Positions 1 through 12,404 are shown, counted from the first letter of the stretch. The stretch is DNA of 64,000 bases from Lysinibacillus fusiformis (GCF_016925635.1 NZ_CP070490.1:868001-932000); one strand, 5' to 3'. Made by a program: numbers and translations. The notes: generated by a model not told the origin, from the letters alone.

Positions 1-764
1 CTGTTTCAATGAATTATCATTTAAGTTTCGATCATGAGGGTAATGCAGACGCCTTAATAAGAAGATATCGTCTAGTCAGAAGAGAAAAACAATTTCAATG
101 GATTGGTGCAGTTCATGAATATTTAGAAGTCGGTGGCGTGTTGTTTGATAGTGATGTCGCCGTTAGCCATTTACCGTTAACCCACGATCACGCCCGAAAT
201 ATTACGATTTATAGACAACTGATTGAAGCAGGAGAAACACTATCACCACGTGATACATTTTATTTTGCTAATGAATTAGTAGATCATGGTCAATTTGAGG
301 AAGCTATTTACTATTATGAATTATTTTTAACCTCCAAATTAGGCTGGGTAGAAGATAATATTCGTGCCTGCTTAAAATTAGCAGATTGCTATTCCCATTT
401 AAATGATAAAGAAAACAACTTCAATGCTATTTTACGAAGCTTTGAATACGATGTTCCCCGCCCCGAAGCCTGCTGTCGCCTAGGCTATCATTTCATGGAG
501 CAATACAAGAATTACGAAGCAATTTTTTGGTACGAGCAAGCACTTGTTATTAAACAAAAATCAAACGCTCCTTTTCAAAACAAAAGCTTTTCTACATGGC
601 TCCCTCACCTACAGCTCTGTGTGCTTTACGACCGCTTACAACAATATGAACTAGCCAATGCACATAATGAATTAGCTGGCTCGTTCATTCCAAATGATCC
701 AAAAATTCTACACAATAAAGAATATTTCAAGCGTATTTTAACAATCAATCAAAATGACTCTTAA
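1..764 (+). CDS. Family-2 glycosyltransferase with TPR repeats, C-terminal part (5' end outside window)
   Basis: The frame is open from the window edge (codons start at base 3), so this is the 3' part of a longer gene. The visible 250 or so residues begin with a segment typical of SunS-like family-2 glycosyltransferases (RLVRR, then FQWIGAVHEYLEV), followed by a helical, TPR-like region with repeated aromatic/Ala pairs such as EEAIYYYE and YEAIFWYEQA. The catalytic DXD half is not in the window. It lies 180 bp upstream of a threonine-rich collagen-like protein in the same orientation, and such enzymes often glycosylate spore-surface collagen-like proteins; that partnership is inference from position. 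Confidence 0.8.
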   Translation, partial: VSMNYHLSFDHEGNADALIRRYRLVRREKQFQWIGAVHEYLEVGGVLFDSDVAVSHLPLTHDHARNITIYRQLIEAGETLSPRDTFYFANELVDHGQFEEAIYYYELFLTSKLGWVEDNIRACLKLADCYSHLNDKENNFNAILRSFEYDVPRPEACCRLGYHFMEQYKNYEAIFWYEQALVIKQKSNAPFQNKSFSTWLPHLQLCVLYDRLQQYELANAHNELAGSFIPNDPKILHNKEYFKRILTINQNDS

Positions 765-803
765 AAAATTTCAATAACCAACTAAAAAGTTTTAGCTCAT
801 ATT

Positions 804-812
804 CATATGATA
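804..812 (+). promoter_or_regulatory. Possible sigma-K-type -10 element upstream of the collagen-like gene
   Basis: CATATGATA fits the mother-cell sigma-K -10 consensus CATANNNTA and sits about 130 bp before the collagen-like gene, whose relatives are made late in the mother cell. I see no AC -35 at the ideal spacing, so the call is weak. Confidence 0.3.
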
Positions 813-943
813 AACATCCAATTATCTTAAAAACAGTTGCAACGAATCTATAAATAACTCTCGATTTACAAGTAATTAATAGTTATGTGTCTACCTCCCC
901 TATCATTATTCAGAATACGATATTTGAGAGAGGAGGTGAGATT

Positions 944-4117
<3,174 letters not shown>

Positions 4118-4164
4118 AGCGAGGACATTGATAGCTAATACAGTTTTTAGTAGAAATATACAAA

Positions 4165-4203
4165 AAATAGTACAAACATTGATAATAAATGTTTGTACTA
4201 TTT
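4165..4203. terminator. Bidirectional terminator between collagen-like gene and hemY
   Basis: Perfect 15-bp stem (4165-4179 with 4189-4203) and a 9-nt loop, with A-run before and T-run after. It serves the two convergent genes. Confidence 0.9.
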
Positions 4204-4211
4204 GCTTTCCA

Positions 4212-5633
4212 TTACTTAAATATTTCCATTAATACTTCATCCGCAACATGTTTACCTTGCTGCACACACTCTGGAATCGATATTCCTTCAAACGAGCTTC
4301 CTGCAAGTTTGATAGTTGGAAAATGTTCTTGTAATTCCTGCTTGATACGTTGAACTTTCGCTTCATGTCCAACTGTATATTGTGGCATCGCATTTTTCCA
4401 ACGTGTTACAACTGTTGTGATAGGTTCCCCATCAATACCAATCGTTTTCTTTAAATCCTGTAGCACGGTTTTTTCAATCTCCGTATCCGATAACGCCACT
4501 ATCGCTTCGTCGCCCACTCGACCAATATAACTACGTAATAATACATAATCGTCTGGTGAGGTACCTGGCCATTTTCGATTCATCCAAGTACAAGAAGTAA
4601 TCGAAAAATCACTATTTCTCGAGACATAAAAAGACAGTGCATCTAAATCACCGAGCTGTTCCTTTTTAAAGGCCATTGTAACGGTTGCAATAGTTGCAGC
4701 CTTCATAGTTCCCAATTCATGTAACAGACTTTTCTTACTAAACATTTTTTCAGCCATATTAAAAGGGGTAGCAATAATAACAGCATCCGCTTTGATATGC
4801 GAGAAATTATTGAGCATCACTTGAACTGAACCATCCTTGCCATGCTCTATTTCCTCTACTTTGACACCCTTCATAACTGTCCCAGGAAGTAGTGATTCTT
4901 CTATACTTTCAATGAGTGTTTCAAGGCCATTGCTAAAGGTTTGAAAGATTCCCTTATTTTCAGCTATCTGATGATTGCTTAAGAAATTTGTTCCTGACTT
5001 CTTCATACCAATCAGCAAACTACGATATTTTTGTTCTAAACTATACAACTGTGGGAAGGTTGAGCTCATACTTAATTGCTCAATATCTCCTGCAAATGTA
5101 CCCGCTAGTAATGGTTCTACTAGATTTTCCACAATCTCAGCACCAAATCTTCTTCTAAAAAACGCGCCTAGCGGTTGATCGTCATCCTGTGCTGAACGAG
5201 GAATGAAAAAGTCCCCAGCCGCACGAACTTTACCGCTAAGTGAAAACAAGCCTGATGTTATGAAGGAGGAGATATGGGGTGTCTCTCCTGATAGGAGATG
5301 ACTAGGTATTGGATATAACTGACTACCAACAGCAACATAATTTGGCCCTGCATTGCTTGTTAATAGTTTCTGTTCGATCCCAAGATCCTTTGCTAAAGCA
5401 TTGACATAGTTTTCACGATCAAAAAAAGATTCTGGCCCACGCTCAATAATAAAGCCATCTTTTCTTAGAGTTTGAATTTTTCCGCCAAGACGTAATGACG
5501 ACTCGACAAGTACGATATCTAATGGCAATTCTTTTTCGCTTGCTTCTTTTTGCATATAGAACGCAGCTGTAAGGCCTGTAATGCCACCGCCTACGACAAC
5601 TACCTTTCGTCTTTTCTGAGTCACCAACATCAT
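4212..5633 (-). CDS. hemY: Protoporphyrinogen/coproporphyrinogen III oxidase
   Basis: FAD-dependent oxidase of about 473 residues, the usual family length. An N-terminal dinucleotide-binding motif (VVVVGGGITGL) is followed by GGKIQT and ERGPESFF, and the C-terminus has the FAD-closing segment LAGSSFEGISIPECVQQG. In Gram-positive bacteria this enzyme (also called CgoX) oxidises coproporphyrinogen III to coproporphyrin III before iron insertion. The start is uncertain among GTG 5636, ATG 5633 and ATG 5630, and the ribosome site is weak. It follows hemH by about 14 bases and is probably co-transcribed and translationally coupled with it. Confidence 0.93.
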   Translation of the reverse strand: MMLVTQKRRKVVVVGGGITGLTAAFYMQKEASEKELPLDIVLVESSLRLGGKIQTLRKDGFIIERGPESFFDRENYVNALAKDLGIEQKLLTSNAGPNYVAVGSQLYPIPSHLLSGETPHISSFITSGLFSLSGKVRAAGDFFIPRSAQDDDQPLGAFFRRRFGAEIVENLVEPLLAGTFAGDIEQLSMSSTFPQLYSLEQKYRSLLIGMKKSGTNFLSNHQIAENKGIFQTFSNGLETLIESIEESLLPGTVMKGVKVEEIEHGKDGSVQVMLNNFSHIKADAVIIATPFNMAEKMFSKKSLLHELGTMKAATIATVTMAFKKEQLGDLDALSFYVSRNSDFSITSCTWMNRKWPGTSPDDYVLLRSYIGRVGDEAIVALSDTEIEKTVLQDLKKTIGIDGEPITTVVTRWKNAMPQYTVGHEAKVQRIKQELQEHFPTIKLAGSSFEGISIPECVQQGKHVADEVLMEIFK

Positions 5634-5647
5634 CACTTTCTTTTCGC

Positions 5648-6568
5648 TTAGCTTAATTTTTTATGAATTGCATCTACCATCGCATCAATAAATAATGGAT
5701 GTGTGTTTGGCATCGCTGGACGGTAGTATTTTGCGCCAAGTTCATCACAAACTACTTTACATTCAAAATCATTGTCATACAACACTTCTAAATGCTCTGT
5801 TACAAAACCTACTGGTGTATAAACAAATGAACGGAAGCCCTTTTCTTCAAATAGCTCACGTGTTAAATCTTGAACATCTGGACCAATCCAAGGCTCTGGT
5901 GTTTGACCTGCTGATTGCCAGCCAACCTTTACATTTTTTAAACCTGTCGCAGCTTGAATAAGACGTGCTGTTTCAATTAGTTGATCTTCATATGGATCAC
6001 CTAAGTTTTTAATTTTTTCAGGCAATGAATGAGCTGACACAATTAGACAAGCTGTCTCACGTTCTTCTTCTGACATTGCATTGAATGTCTCATTCACTTG
6101 TTGTGTCCAGTACTCAATGAATTTCGGCTCGTCATACCAAGATTCCACAGAAGTAATCTTTAAGCGACCTCCTGCTGCCTCTTCAGCACGACCATTATAA
6201 GACTTAATAGAGAATGTAGAGAAATGAGGAGCTAAAACAATAGAAACTGCTTCTTTTATGCCCTCTGCCAGCATTTGCTCTACTGCATCTTCAATAAATG
6301 GATGAATATGTTTTAAACCAATAAACAATTTATATTCTACAGCATCCTGTACTTCGTTCAAACGCGCACATAATGCTTCAGCTTGTGCTTGAGTTGCCGC
6401 AGCTAATGGGGACAAACCACCGATTGCTTCATAGCGACTACGTAAATCTTCTAAATGCTCTGCAGAAGGTTTACGTCCATGACGAATATGCGTATAGTAA
6501 GGTTCAATATCTTCTTCTTTATAAGGTGTTCCGTATGCCATTACTAATAAGCCTTTAACTTCTTTCAT
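5648..6568 (-). CDS. hemH: Ferrochelatase (coproporphyrin ferrochelatase)
   Basis: 306 residues from the chosen ATG, which has AGAGGTG/AAAAGGG just upstream; a GTG 12 bases earlier is the alternative. Family signatures: [11 protein letters not shown] at the N-terminus, SAHSLPEKI containing the metal-ligand histidine, and [13 protein letters not shown] containing the acidic ligand. The product inserts Fe2+ into coproporphyrin III in Gram-positives, between hemY and the final decarboxylation by ChdC, which is not in this window. Order hemE-hemH-hemY matches B. subtilis, but a terminator separates it from hemE here. Confidence 0.95.
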   Translation of the reverse strand: MKEVKGLLVMAYGTPYKEEDIEPYYTHIRHGRKPSAEHLEDLRSRYEAIGGLSPLAAATQAQAEALCARLNEVQDAVEYKLFIGLKHIHPFIEDAVEQMLAEGIKEAVSIVLAPHFSTFSIKSYNGRAEEAAGGRLKITSVESWYDEPKFIEYWTQQVNETFNAMSEEERETACLIVSAHSLPEKIKNLGDPYEDQLIETARLIQAATGLKNVKVGWQSAGQTPEPWIGPDVQDLTRELFEEKGFRSFVYTPVGFVTEHLEVLYDNDFECKVVCDELGAKYYRPAMPNTHPLFIDAMVDAIHKKLS

Positions 6569-6624
6569 TACCCTTTTCACCTCTAAAATTGTTTTATGTT
6601 TTCATACATTATGTGATAAAAAGA

Positions 6625-6653
6625 AGCTGCCCAATCTTTATTATTGGACAGCT
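6625..6653 (-). terminator. Intrinsic terminator inside the hemE-hemH interval
   Basis: On the minus strand an 11-bp stem with one wobble/mismatch and a 7-nt loop is followed by TCTTTTTATC. It lies in the 155-bp gap between hemE and hemH, so part of the hemE transcription should stop here and hemHY may rely on read-through or their own promoter. Confidence 0.8.
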
Positions 6654-6723
6654 CCTTTTCTACATGGAAATTAAAACTTCCTATATAGAAAAGGACATAT
6701 TATTTACACTTCATTGACTTCTA

Positions 6724-7773
6724 TTAAGAACGAGCTTGAATTTGTTGAGCACTATATTCATGAATAAGCGTTGTAAGACGTTTTAAGACATCAGGGTCAA
6801 CCTCTGGGAAAACACCATGTCCTAGATTAAAGATATGACCTGGCATTTCTAGACCTTGATCGATAATATCTTTTGTTCTTTTTTCAATAATTGACCAGTC
6901 CGCCAGTAATAGGGATGGATCTAAGTTACCCTGTACAGGTTTTGTAATGCCATTCGCACGTGCGTCTTTAATAGGTAAACGCCAGTCTAAGCCTACAACA
7001 TCGATCGGTAAATCATTCCATTCTTTTGCTAAATGGCTAGCACCGACACCAAATTGAATTAATGGTACATTTTCTTTTTGCAACTCTGCAAAAATACGCG
7101 TCATAATTGGTTTAATAAATACGCGGTAATCCTCGACATTTAAAGCCCCAACCCATGAGTCAAACACTTGGATGGCTTTTGCGCCAGCTTTAATTTGAGC
7201 TGTTACATCTGCAATAATCATGTCAGCTAGTTTATCCATTAAAGCAAACCAAGCTTGAGGTTCTGAAACCATAAATGATTTTGTTTTATTATAGTTTCTT
7301 GAAGGACCACCTTCAATCATGTAGCTTGCAAGTGTAAATGGTGCCCCAGCAAAACCGATTAAAGGAACATTCAATTGCTCTTCGGCAAGTAACTTGATCG
7401 TCTCTAATACAAATGGTGTATGCTCTTTGGCATTAAATTCACCTAATTTTTCTACATCAGCTACTGAACGAATTGGATTTGAAATAACAGGACCAACGCC
7501 TGCTTTGATTTTTACATCTATCCCAATTCCAGGGAGAGGTGTGACTATATCTTTATATAAAATAGCTGCATCAACATTATAATTTTCTACAGGCAGACGA
7601 GTGACATACGCACATAGTTCAGGTTGATGTGTAATTTCCTCTAAGGAATACTTTTCTTTAATGGCACGATATTCTGGCTGAGATCGTCCTGCCTGACGCA
7701 TATACCAAACAGGTGTATGTGCGGTCCTTTCTCCACGTGCAGCACGTAGAAGTGTATCATTAAAAGTTGTCAT
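6724..7773 (-). CDS. hemE: Uroporphyrinogen decarboxylase
   Basis: 349 residues, normal family length. The N-terminal active-site signature [10 protein letters not shown] is present, as are [17 protein letters not shown] and the C-terminal [13 protein letters not shown]. It converts uroporphyrinogen III to coproporphyrinogen III in the cytoplasm. The start has GAGGGGAAGGA upstream. It is the first gene of the minus-strand heme cluster and divergent from hmoB. A terminator lies downstream, before hemH. Confidence 0.97.
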   Translation of the reverse strand: MTTFNDTLLRAARGERTAHTPVWYMRQAGRSQPEYRAIKEKYSLEEITHQPELCAYVTRLPVENYNVDAAILYKDIVTPLPGIGIDVKIKAGVGPVISNPIRSVADVEKLGEFNAKEHTPFVLETIKLLAEEQLNVPLIGFAGAPFTLASYMIEGGPSRNYNKTKSFMVSEPQAWFALMDKLADMIIADVTAQIKAGAKAIQVFDSWVGALNVEDYRVFIKPIMTRIFAELQKENVPLIQFGVGASHLAKEWNDLPIDVVGLDWRLPIKDARANGITKPVQGNLDPSLLLADWSIIEKRTKDIIDQGLEMPGHIFNLGHGVFPEVDPDVLKRLTTLIHEYSAQQIQARS

Positions 7774-7942
7774 GAATAGTTCCTTCCCCTCGTTAAATTG
7801 TTACTATAAAAAAATCGCTTGTTTATTCCTTTATTATTGATATCCGTTTCCAATAGTAAACGCTTCCTCTGAAATTGTATAGTTTTCCTAGTGAAATGTC
7901 ATAAAATTGTTCTTTCTCGACATATTCTTTTTGAACGGAGCG

Positions 7943-7969
7943 TTAGACTTCCGCTAGAAAGGGTATAAT
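7943..7969 (+). promoter_or_regulatory. Likely promoter of hmoB
   Basis: TATAAT at 7964-7969 with TTAGAC at 7943-7948 (15-bp spacing, short). The -10 is perfect and the -35 weak. It sits about 40 bases before the hmoB ATG. Confidence 0.5.
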
Positions 7970-8007
7970 CACGCTATATTAGTAAGATTCATAAGGAGGA
8001 TAAATTC

Positions 8008-8523
8008 ATGTATATTTATTTAACTTCTGGTACTGGCGATTTTTTAGAGCAAGTAAAAAATAAGTATCCTAATGACCATATGATTTTAATTCATGGGGAA
8101 GGTAATTCTGTATTGATACATGAAACAGAAGGAAAAACAGTATTTGCGACGCCCCGTAAATTTGAAGTGCTAGATTCAGTAAATGATATAGAGGAACGTG
8201 GCTTCTTTGTTTTCAACAATATTCCTGTAACAGATGAAGGGCGTCCAGTTTTCGAGCACCGCTTTTTAGAGCGTTCACGCGCAATTGAAAATGAGCCAGG
8301 CTTTGTGGCATTCCGTTTATTACGTCCAATCAAGAGTGAGACTTATATTGTTATGACGCAATGGAATGGACCACATTCTTTTGAAGCATGGAAGAGCTCC
8401 AAAGCGTTTGAATCAGCCCATGCAAAAACAGACGATTCAACAGCCGTACGTCAGCAAAATATCTTTTCAGCAGCTTCCTATGTCACTACTTACAGTGCTA
8501 TACCGAAAGAAGATACAGAGTAG
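8008..8523 (+). CDS. hmoB: Heme-degrading monooxygenase HmoB-like protein
   Basis: 171 residues with AAGGAGGA seven bases before the ATG. The C-terminal half is an antibiotic-biosynthesis-monooxygenase (ABM) ferredoxin-like fold: FVFNNIPV, FEHRFLERSRAIENEPGFVAFRLLRP, then YIVMTQW with a following F..AH stretch where HmoB keeps its heme-binding His. B. subtilis HmoB (YhgC) cleaves heme and also lies next to hemE. The divergent position opposite hemE suggests balance between heme synthesis and breakdown; the neighbourhood supports the name. Confidence 0.88.
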   Translation: MYIYLTSGTGDFLEQVKNKYPNDHMILIHGEGNSVLIHETEGKTVFATPRKFEVLDSVNDIEERGFFVFNNIPVTDEGRPVFEHRFLERSRAIENEPGFVAFRLLRPIKSETYIVMTQWNGPHSFEAWKSSKAFESAHAKTDDSTAVRQQNIFSAASYVTTYSAIPKEDTE

Positions 8524-8534
8524 ATAGATAATAA

Positions 8535-8577
8535 AAAAGCTCATTTTCCGAATGCGAGCATTGGAAAATGAGCTTTT
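8535..8577. terminator. Bidirectional terminator between hmoB and ecsB
   Basis: Perfect 15-bp stem (8535-8549 with 8563-8577), 13-nt loop, A-run and T-run on the two sides. It serves two convergent genes. Confidence 0.9.
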
Positions 8578-8599
8578 CAATTTGTCAGCTATAGCCTCT

Positions 8600-9781
8600 T
8601 CATTTGGACATTTTCGCTGTTAATTCACTAATCACTAAAACTAGGATAACGGCAATATAAAACATGGGCTGTGTAATGGCACATAAACCAACAATAATTG
8701 CTTGGGTAATCATTGCTAAACGTACAATTTGCTTTACAGCTAGTTGACGAGCATGATCTGGTAACGGATAGAGCATGTCCATTCGAAATTCACCACTAGA
8801 TAGCAGCGCTTGTTTTAACTGAATTGTTGTGGCAAAGCTTAGTGCGCCTGCTACAATCCATGTAACGACAGGAATGTCTACAAAAGCTGCGATGACGGCA
8901 GAAATGGCCGTAAGACGAAGCCATAAATAGAAATGGTCATCTGTCCGGATAAAGGTACGGAACACCAAATACTTTTGAGTATTCTCCTTACCATACGGTA
9001 CAAACCGATAGAGCCAGTCCATCAAGCCTCGACGCCGAATGCTTCCATGTAGATGAGGTACATCTGTAAAATAATTTGCAAAACGATAGAAGCTCATCAT
9101 ACGATTCTGTTCGAGCTTGACAAAATGCTCATACGGCACAGGTTCGCCAACTGATTTTTTTCTAAAAACAATAATATAAATAATGCTAATAACTGTAGCG
9201 ACTACTGCTAATAGCAGCTGCGCATGAAGCCCCATATATAGAGCAGCAGCAAATATAACAGCTCGAATAAATCTATCCACCCAAACCATTTGTCCTCGTT
9301 CACTATAACGATAGCTGAATTCTCCTCGAACACTTAGATATTTCAATACAATGGTAAGTAAAAAAATCGTCCATATTTCCACCGTTGTTAATTCCGTCAC
9401 AGCTTTTAATAACGGGATACTAACAATATAGACAATCGCTACAATCCACACCTGAGACCAAAACGTCCAAGCCAGCGCCTTGCTGAAATACAGAGACATT
9501 TTTGATTCTAAAGGTAATAAGTATACTTGATCTGGCTCTCTCAACAGTGTAGTCGGACGGCTAAAGGCCAATAAAATCCCTATGATAACAGCTACCACGA
9601 TTTCTGCTGGAAAGTCTGGTTGAACAACTTTCAGCCATTCGCTATATTGATAGCCCCCTGCTCCTATTAGAAATACAAGTACAATGGCAATATGCCCTGT
9701 AAATATAAATTGCATATATTTTTGTACTTCTCCTATATAATGCATGAAGCGAGAGGACCATACATCACGCAAGTTCTTCAT
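8600..9781 (-). CDS. ecsB: ABC transporter permease EcsB
   Basis: 393 residues with several hydrophobic segments in pairs (around 25-75, 105-150, 170-205, 300-390), as in EcsB. The N-terminal segment (EVQKYMQFIFTGH) is family-typical. It overlaps the end of ecsA by 17 bases, so the two are translationally coupled. Ecs transporters are needed for normal exoprotein secretion, competence and intramembrane proteolysis by RasP in B. subtilis; the substrate is not established. The third gene, ecsC, is absent here. Confidence 0.93.
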   Translation of the reverse strand: MKNLRDVWSSRFMHYIGEVQKYMQFIFTGHIAIVLVFLIGAGGYQYSEWLKVVQPDFPAEIVVAVIIGILLAFSRPTTLLREPDQVYLLPLESKMSLYFSKALAWTFWSQVWIVAIVYIVSIPLLKAVTELTTVEIWTIFLLTIVLKYLSVRGEFSYRYSERGQMVWVDRFIRAVIFAAALYMGLHAQLLLAVVATVISIIYIIVFRKKSVGEPVPYEHFVKLEQNRMMSFYRFANYFTDVPHLHGSIRRRGLMDWLYRFVPYGKENTQKYLVFRTFIRTDDHFYLWLRLTAISAVIAAFVDIPVVTWIVAGALSFATTIQLKQALLSSGEFRMDMLYPLPDHARQLAVKQIVRLAMITQAIIVGLCAITQPMFYIAVILVLVISELTAKMSK

Positions 9782-10514
9782 GGTCCCGCTCCTTTGTCAT
9801 AGCAATATAAAGGTCATCTAATGTCGCATACGGCATAGCAAATGATTGACGTAAATCAGCCATTGTTCCTTGTGCTCGCACTCTTCCTTCATGTAATAAA
9901 ATAATGCGATCACAATGCTTTTCAGCTGTCGATAGAATATGTGTAGACATTAATATAGAAGCGCCTTCTTTTTTCTTTTCATCCATTTGGTCTAATAACG
10001 ATTGAATACCTAGTGGATCTAATCCCACAAAAGGCTCATCAATAATATATAGACTTGGATTCACTAAAAAGGCACACATAATCATGACTTTTTGACGCAT
10101 TCCCTTTGAAAAGTGTGAAGGGAACCAATTTAATCTTTTCTCCATTCGAAACTCTTTTAACAGCACCTCAGAACGAGCATCGAGTGTTGCTTTGTCTATA
10201 CCGTAAGCCATTGCTGTTAATTCTAAATGCTCTCTTAATGTTAGCTCATCGTATAATACAGGGGTCTCAGGAATATAAGAAAAAGCTGTACGATACTTGT
10301 CCGTATCTTCCTTTAATGTCACACCATTTAAACGAATGTCCCCTTCCTTTGGCAACATCGTTCCTATAATATGTTTAATCGTTGTACTTTTACCTGCTCC
10401 ATTTAAGCCGATTAAGCCAACTAATTCACCTTTTCCAATCGTAAAAGATAGATCTTTAATAACAGGTTTTCTTGTATAACCACCTGTCACATGCTGTACC
10501 TCTAATACTGACAT
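9765..10514 (-). CDS. ecsA: ABC transporter ATP-binding protein EcsA
   Basis: 249 residues. Walker A GLNGAGKST (about residue 37), ABC signature FSKGMRQK, Walker B LYIIDEPFVGLD, and the switch His in STHILSTAEKHCD are all intact. The ATG is preceded by AGGAGTGAGGAT. It powers the EcsB permease encoded immediately downstream, and is divergent from hit, the same arrangement as in B. subtilis. Confidence 0.96.
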   Translation of the reverse strand: MSVLEVQHVTGGYTRKPVIKDLSFTIGKGELVGLIGLNGAGKSTTIKHIIGTMLPKEGDIRLNGVTLKEDTDKYRTAFSYIPETPVLYDELTLREHLELTAMAYGIDKATLDARSEVLLKEFRMEKRLNWFPSHFSKGMRQKVMIMCAFLVNPSLYIIDEPFVGLDPLGIQSLLDQMDEKKKEGASILMSTHILSTAEKHCDRIILLHEGRVRAQGTMADLRQSFAMPYATLDDLYIAMTKERDHEELA

Positions 10515-10618
10515 ATCCTCACTCCTCTTCTTGTTTTATATTTTATCAAAAATTAGCAAATGATACAGGTTTGAGTATGATAGAATGTACTTACATATAC
10601 GTTAAGGGGGAAATTCTT

Positions 10619-11032
10619 ATGAGCGATTGCCTATTTTGCAAAATTATTGACGGATCCATTCCAAGTACAAAAGTTTATGAAGACGATCATGTCTATGCAT
10701 TCACAGACATTTCACCTGTTGCAAAAGGACACACACTATTAATTCCAAAGCATCACTGCCAAGATCTATTCGAGATGCCAGAGGAAGTGGCACGTAATCT
10801 ATATGCTGTTGCACCAAAAATCGCGAATGCTATTAAAGCAGCGTTTCAGCCAATAGGTTTAAATACAATTAATAACAACGGTGCTGCCGCTGGACAAACG
10901 GTTTTCCACTACCACTTACATTTTATTCCGCGTTACGATGAAAAAGAAGGGCTAGGCCTAATTTGGCAAACACAAAAGTACACACCAGAGCAGTTGGCAG
11001 AAGTAGCAAAAAATATTAAAGCCAATCTATAA
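10619..11032 (+). CDS. hit: HIT family nucleotide-binding hydrolase
   Basis: 137 residues. The start is set at the ATG after AAGGGGG (10604-10610); the frame is open further upstream but without a ribosome site. CLFCKIIDGSIPS at the N-terminus carries the zinc-site cysteines, and the histidine triad appears as FHYHLHFIPR. Family members hydrolyse nucleoside phosphoramidates or similar nucleotide conjugates. It lies between ecsA and trpP as in Bacillus. Confidence 0.94.
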   Translation: MSDCLFCKIIDGSIPSTKVYEDDHVYAFTDISPVAKGHTLLIPKHHCQDLFEMPEEVARNLYAVAPKIANAIKAAFQPIGLNTINNNGAAAGQTVFHYHLHFIPRYDEKEGLGLIWQTQKYTPEQLAEVAKNIKANL

Positions 11033-11075
11033 GCCATTTGTAATATATTAACATTGGAATGTTCAGAATGCTGTA

Positions 11076-11104
11076 TTGCAAATTTTAAAAATTTAGCGTA
11101 CAAT
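11076..11104 (+). promoter_or_regulatory. Promoter of trpP
   Basis: TTGCAA (11076-11081), 17-bp spacer, TACAAT (11099-11104): a good vegetative sigma-A promoter. Transcription would start near 11111, just before the TAG/GAG triplet leader. Confidence 0.75.
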
Positions 11105-11120
11105 CACAAATAAGTTTCGC

Positions 11121-11174
11121 TAGCGGTCAAGAGGACACGCTAGGAGACAAATAGATTAGCATAGTCGAGGAGAG
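11121..11174 (+). promoter_or_regulatory. Probable TRAP-binding site in the trpP leader
   Basis: Nine TAG/GAG triplets lie between the promoter and the trpP ATG (11121, 11131, 11141, 11144, 11152, 11157, 11162, 11167, 11172). The last five are separated by exactly two bases and run through the ribosome-binding site (GAGGAG, 11167-11172). TRAP, the tryptophan-activated RNA-binding protein of Bacillus, binds such (G/U)AG repeats, and in B. subtilis trpP is repressed by TRAP covering the ribosome site. The pattern predicts the same control here. Confidence 0.75.
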
Positions 11175-11180
11175 ATTCAA

Positions 11181-11717
11181 ATGAATACAAAGAATTTAGT
11201 ATTAATGGCACTGTTAGTAGGTGTCGGTGCTGCACTTTATGTGGTTACACCAGGAATGGTGAATGGGATGAAGCCTGATTTTATGTTAACCATGATGTTT
11301 ATTGGCATTTTATTGTTCCCAACTGTGAAAGAAACGTTCCTACTTTCTCTTTCAACAGGAGTGCTTTCAGGTTTATTTACAACATTCCCAGCAGGTCTAG
11401 TTCCAAATATTATTGATAAAGCTGTTACTGGTTTTGTATTTTTAGCTGCTTTACTCATTCTCAAAAAACTGGCAGGTCATTTCGCCGTATCTGCTGTCTT
11501 AGTTGGCTTGGGAACGATTCTTTCAGGAACTGTCTTTTTGGCAGTAGCGCTTTTTGTGTTCAATGCAAATGTTGGTGCAACATTTGCGATGCTATTTATT
11601 GGCGTTGTCCTTCCAGCTGTCGCATTTAACGTTGTTGCGTTTGCTGTTATTTATCCAATTATTGCAAAATTAGTGAAGCGCTCTAAATTCAATACAGCTA
11701 TTTCTCAAATTTCATAA
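11181..11717 (+). CDS. trpP: Tryptophan transporter TrpP
   Basis: 178 residues and about five to six membrane segments, same size as B. subtilis TrpP (YhaG). Family-typical stretches are GMKPDFMLTMMFIGILLFP and PNIIDKAVTGFVF. It is predicted to import tryptophan across the cell membrane. The location next to hit/yhaH/scoC and a leader full of TAG/GAG triplets both support tryptophan-linked function. The ribosome site GAGGAG lies inside the triplet array. Confidence 0.9.
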   Translation: MNTKNLVLMALLVGVGAALYVVTPGMVNGMKPDFMLTMMFIGILLFPTVKETFLLSLSTGVLSGLFTTFPAGLVPNIIDKAVTGFVFLAALLILKKLAGHFAVSAVLVGLGTILSGTVFLAVALFVFNANVGATFAMLFIGVVLPAVAFNVVAFAVIYPIIAKLVKRSKFNTAISQIS

Positions 11718-11736
11718 ATAAACACTTTAAATAATC

Positions 11737-11784
11737 AAAAGAAACTAAACTGTGACGGTCAAATCACTCGTTTAGTTTCTTTTT
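11737..11784 (+). terminator. Terminator after trpP
   Basis: 14-bp stem (11737-11750 with 11770-11783) closing a partly paired 19-nt loop, followed by a long T-rich run. Confidence 0.85.
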
Positions 11785-11851
11785 TCTTTTTGTATTTGTG
11801 CATTTCATGGTTTAATAGTAGATAAACATGACTAGAAATGAGGTATCCAAT

Positions 11852-12247
11852 ATGAAAGCAAAACCATTTTTACTTGGACTAACAACAGGCATTATCGGTG
11901 GAACAATCGCTGTACTTTTCTCAACACCGCAATCTGGACAACAGCTACGTGCTTCTGTCAAACAAAATGTTGACCAAACAAAAGGTATGCTCCTTGATGT
12001 AAAACAACAAGTAGGGACTGTTAAACAATCTGTTAATACATTAACAAATGAAGTTAAAAATAATATCCCGCAAATAATAAATGATTTAAAGCAAACAATA
12101 ACGACTTTTACGGAAGAAATTGAACCTACAAAAAATAATTTACAACAAGAATTAGATGCTTTACAGAATTCGATAAGCGAAATCGAGAAAAACATTGCAC
12201 AAATAACAGAAAACAAGAAAAAACCGCAAGAAAAAGTTAGCGACTAA
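11852..12247 (+). CDS. yhaH: YtxH-domain protein (YhaH)
   Basis: 131 residues from the ATG with GAGGT seven bases upstream; an in-frame ATG 24 bases earlier lacks a ribosome site. The N-terminus has one membrane helix with a Gly-rich face (LLGLTTGIIGGTIAVLF) followed by STPQSGQQLR, the YtxH signature, then a long charged coiled coil of Lys/Glu/Gln heptads. YtxH-domain proteins are general-stress associated, function unknown. Its place between trpP and scoC agrees with yhaH of B. subtilis. Confidence 0.82.
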   Translation: MKAKPFLLGLTTGIIGGTIAVLFSTPQSGQQLRASVKQNVDQTKGMLLDVKQQVGTVKQSVNTLTNEVKNNIPQIINDLKQTITTFTEEIEPTKNNLQQELDALQNSISEIEKNIAQITENKKKPQEKVSD

Positions 12248-12293
12248 AGTCCTTGGTAATAGGTGAATAATCTATTTTTTTAGTAAAAACTAT

Positions 12294-12372
12294 TGCTATA
12301 ATATTATTTTTTAGCCACTTTTCAATTTTTTAATTTTTCTAACTTTAAACTTTTTTCCTTTACTGCTATAAT
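12294..12372 (+). promoter_or_regulatory. Two tandem extended -10 elements upstream of scoC
   Basis: TTGCTATAATATT at 12294-12306 and CTGCTATAATATT at 12363-12375 are near copies 70 bp apart, each a TGC-TATAAT extended -10 without a good -35. The second ends about 33 bases before the scoC start and is the likelier used promoter. Confidence 0.5.
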
Positions 12373-12404
12373 ATTTTTAAAAATGTGAAAGAAAGCAGTA
12401 GGTG

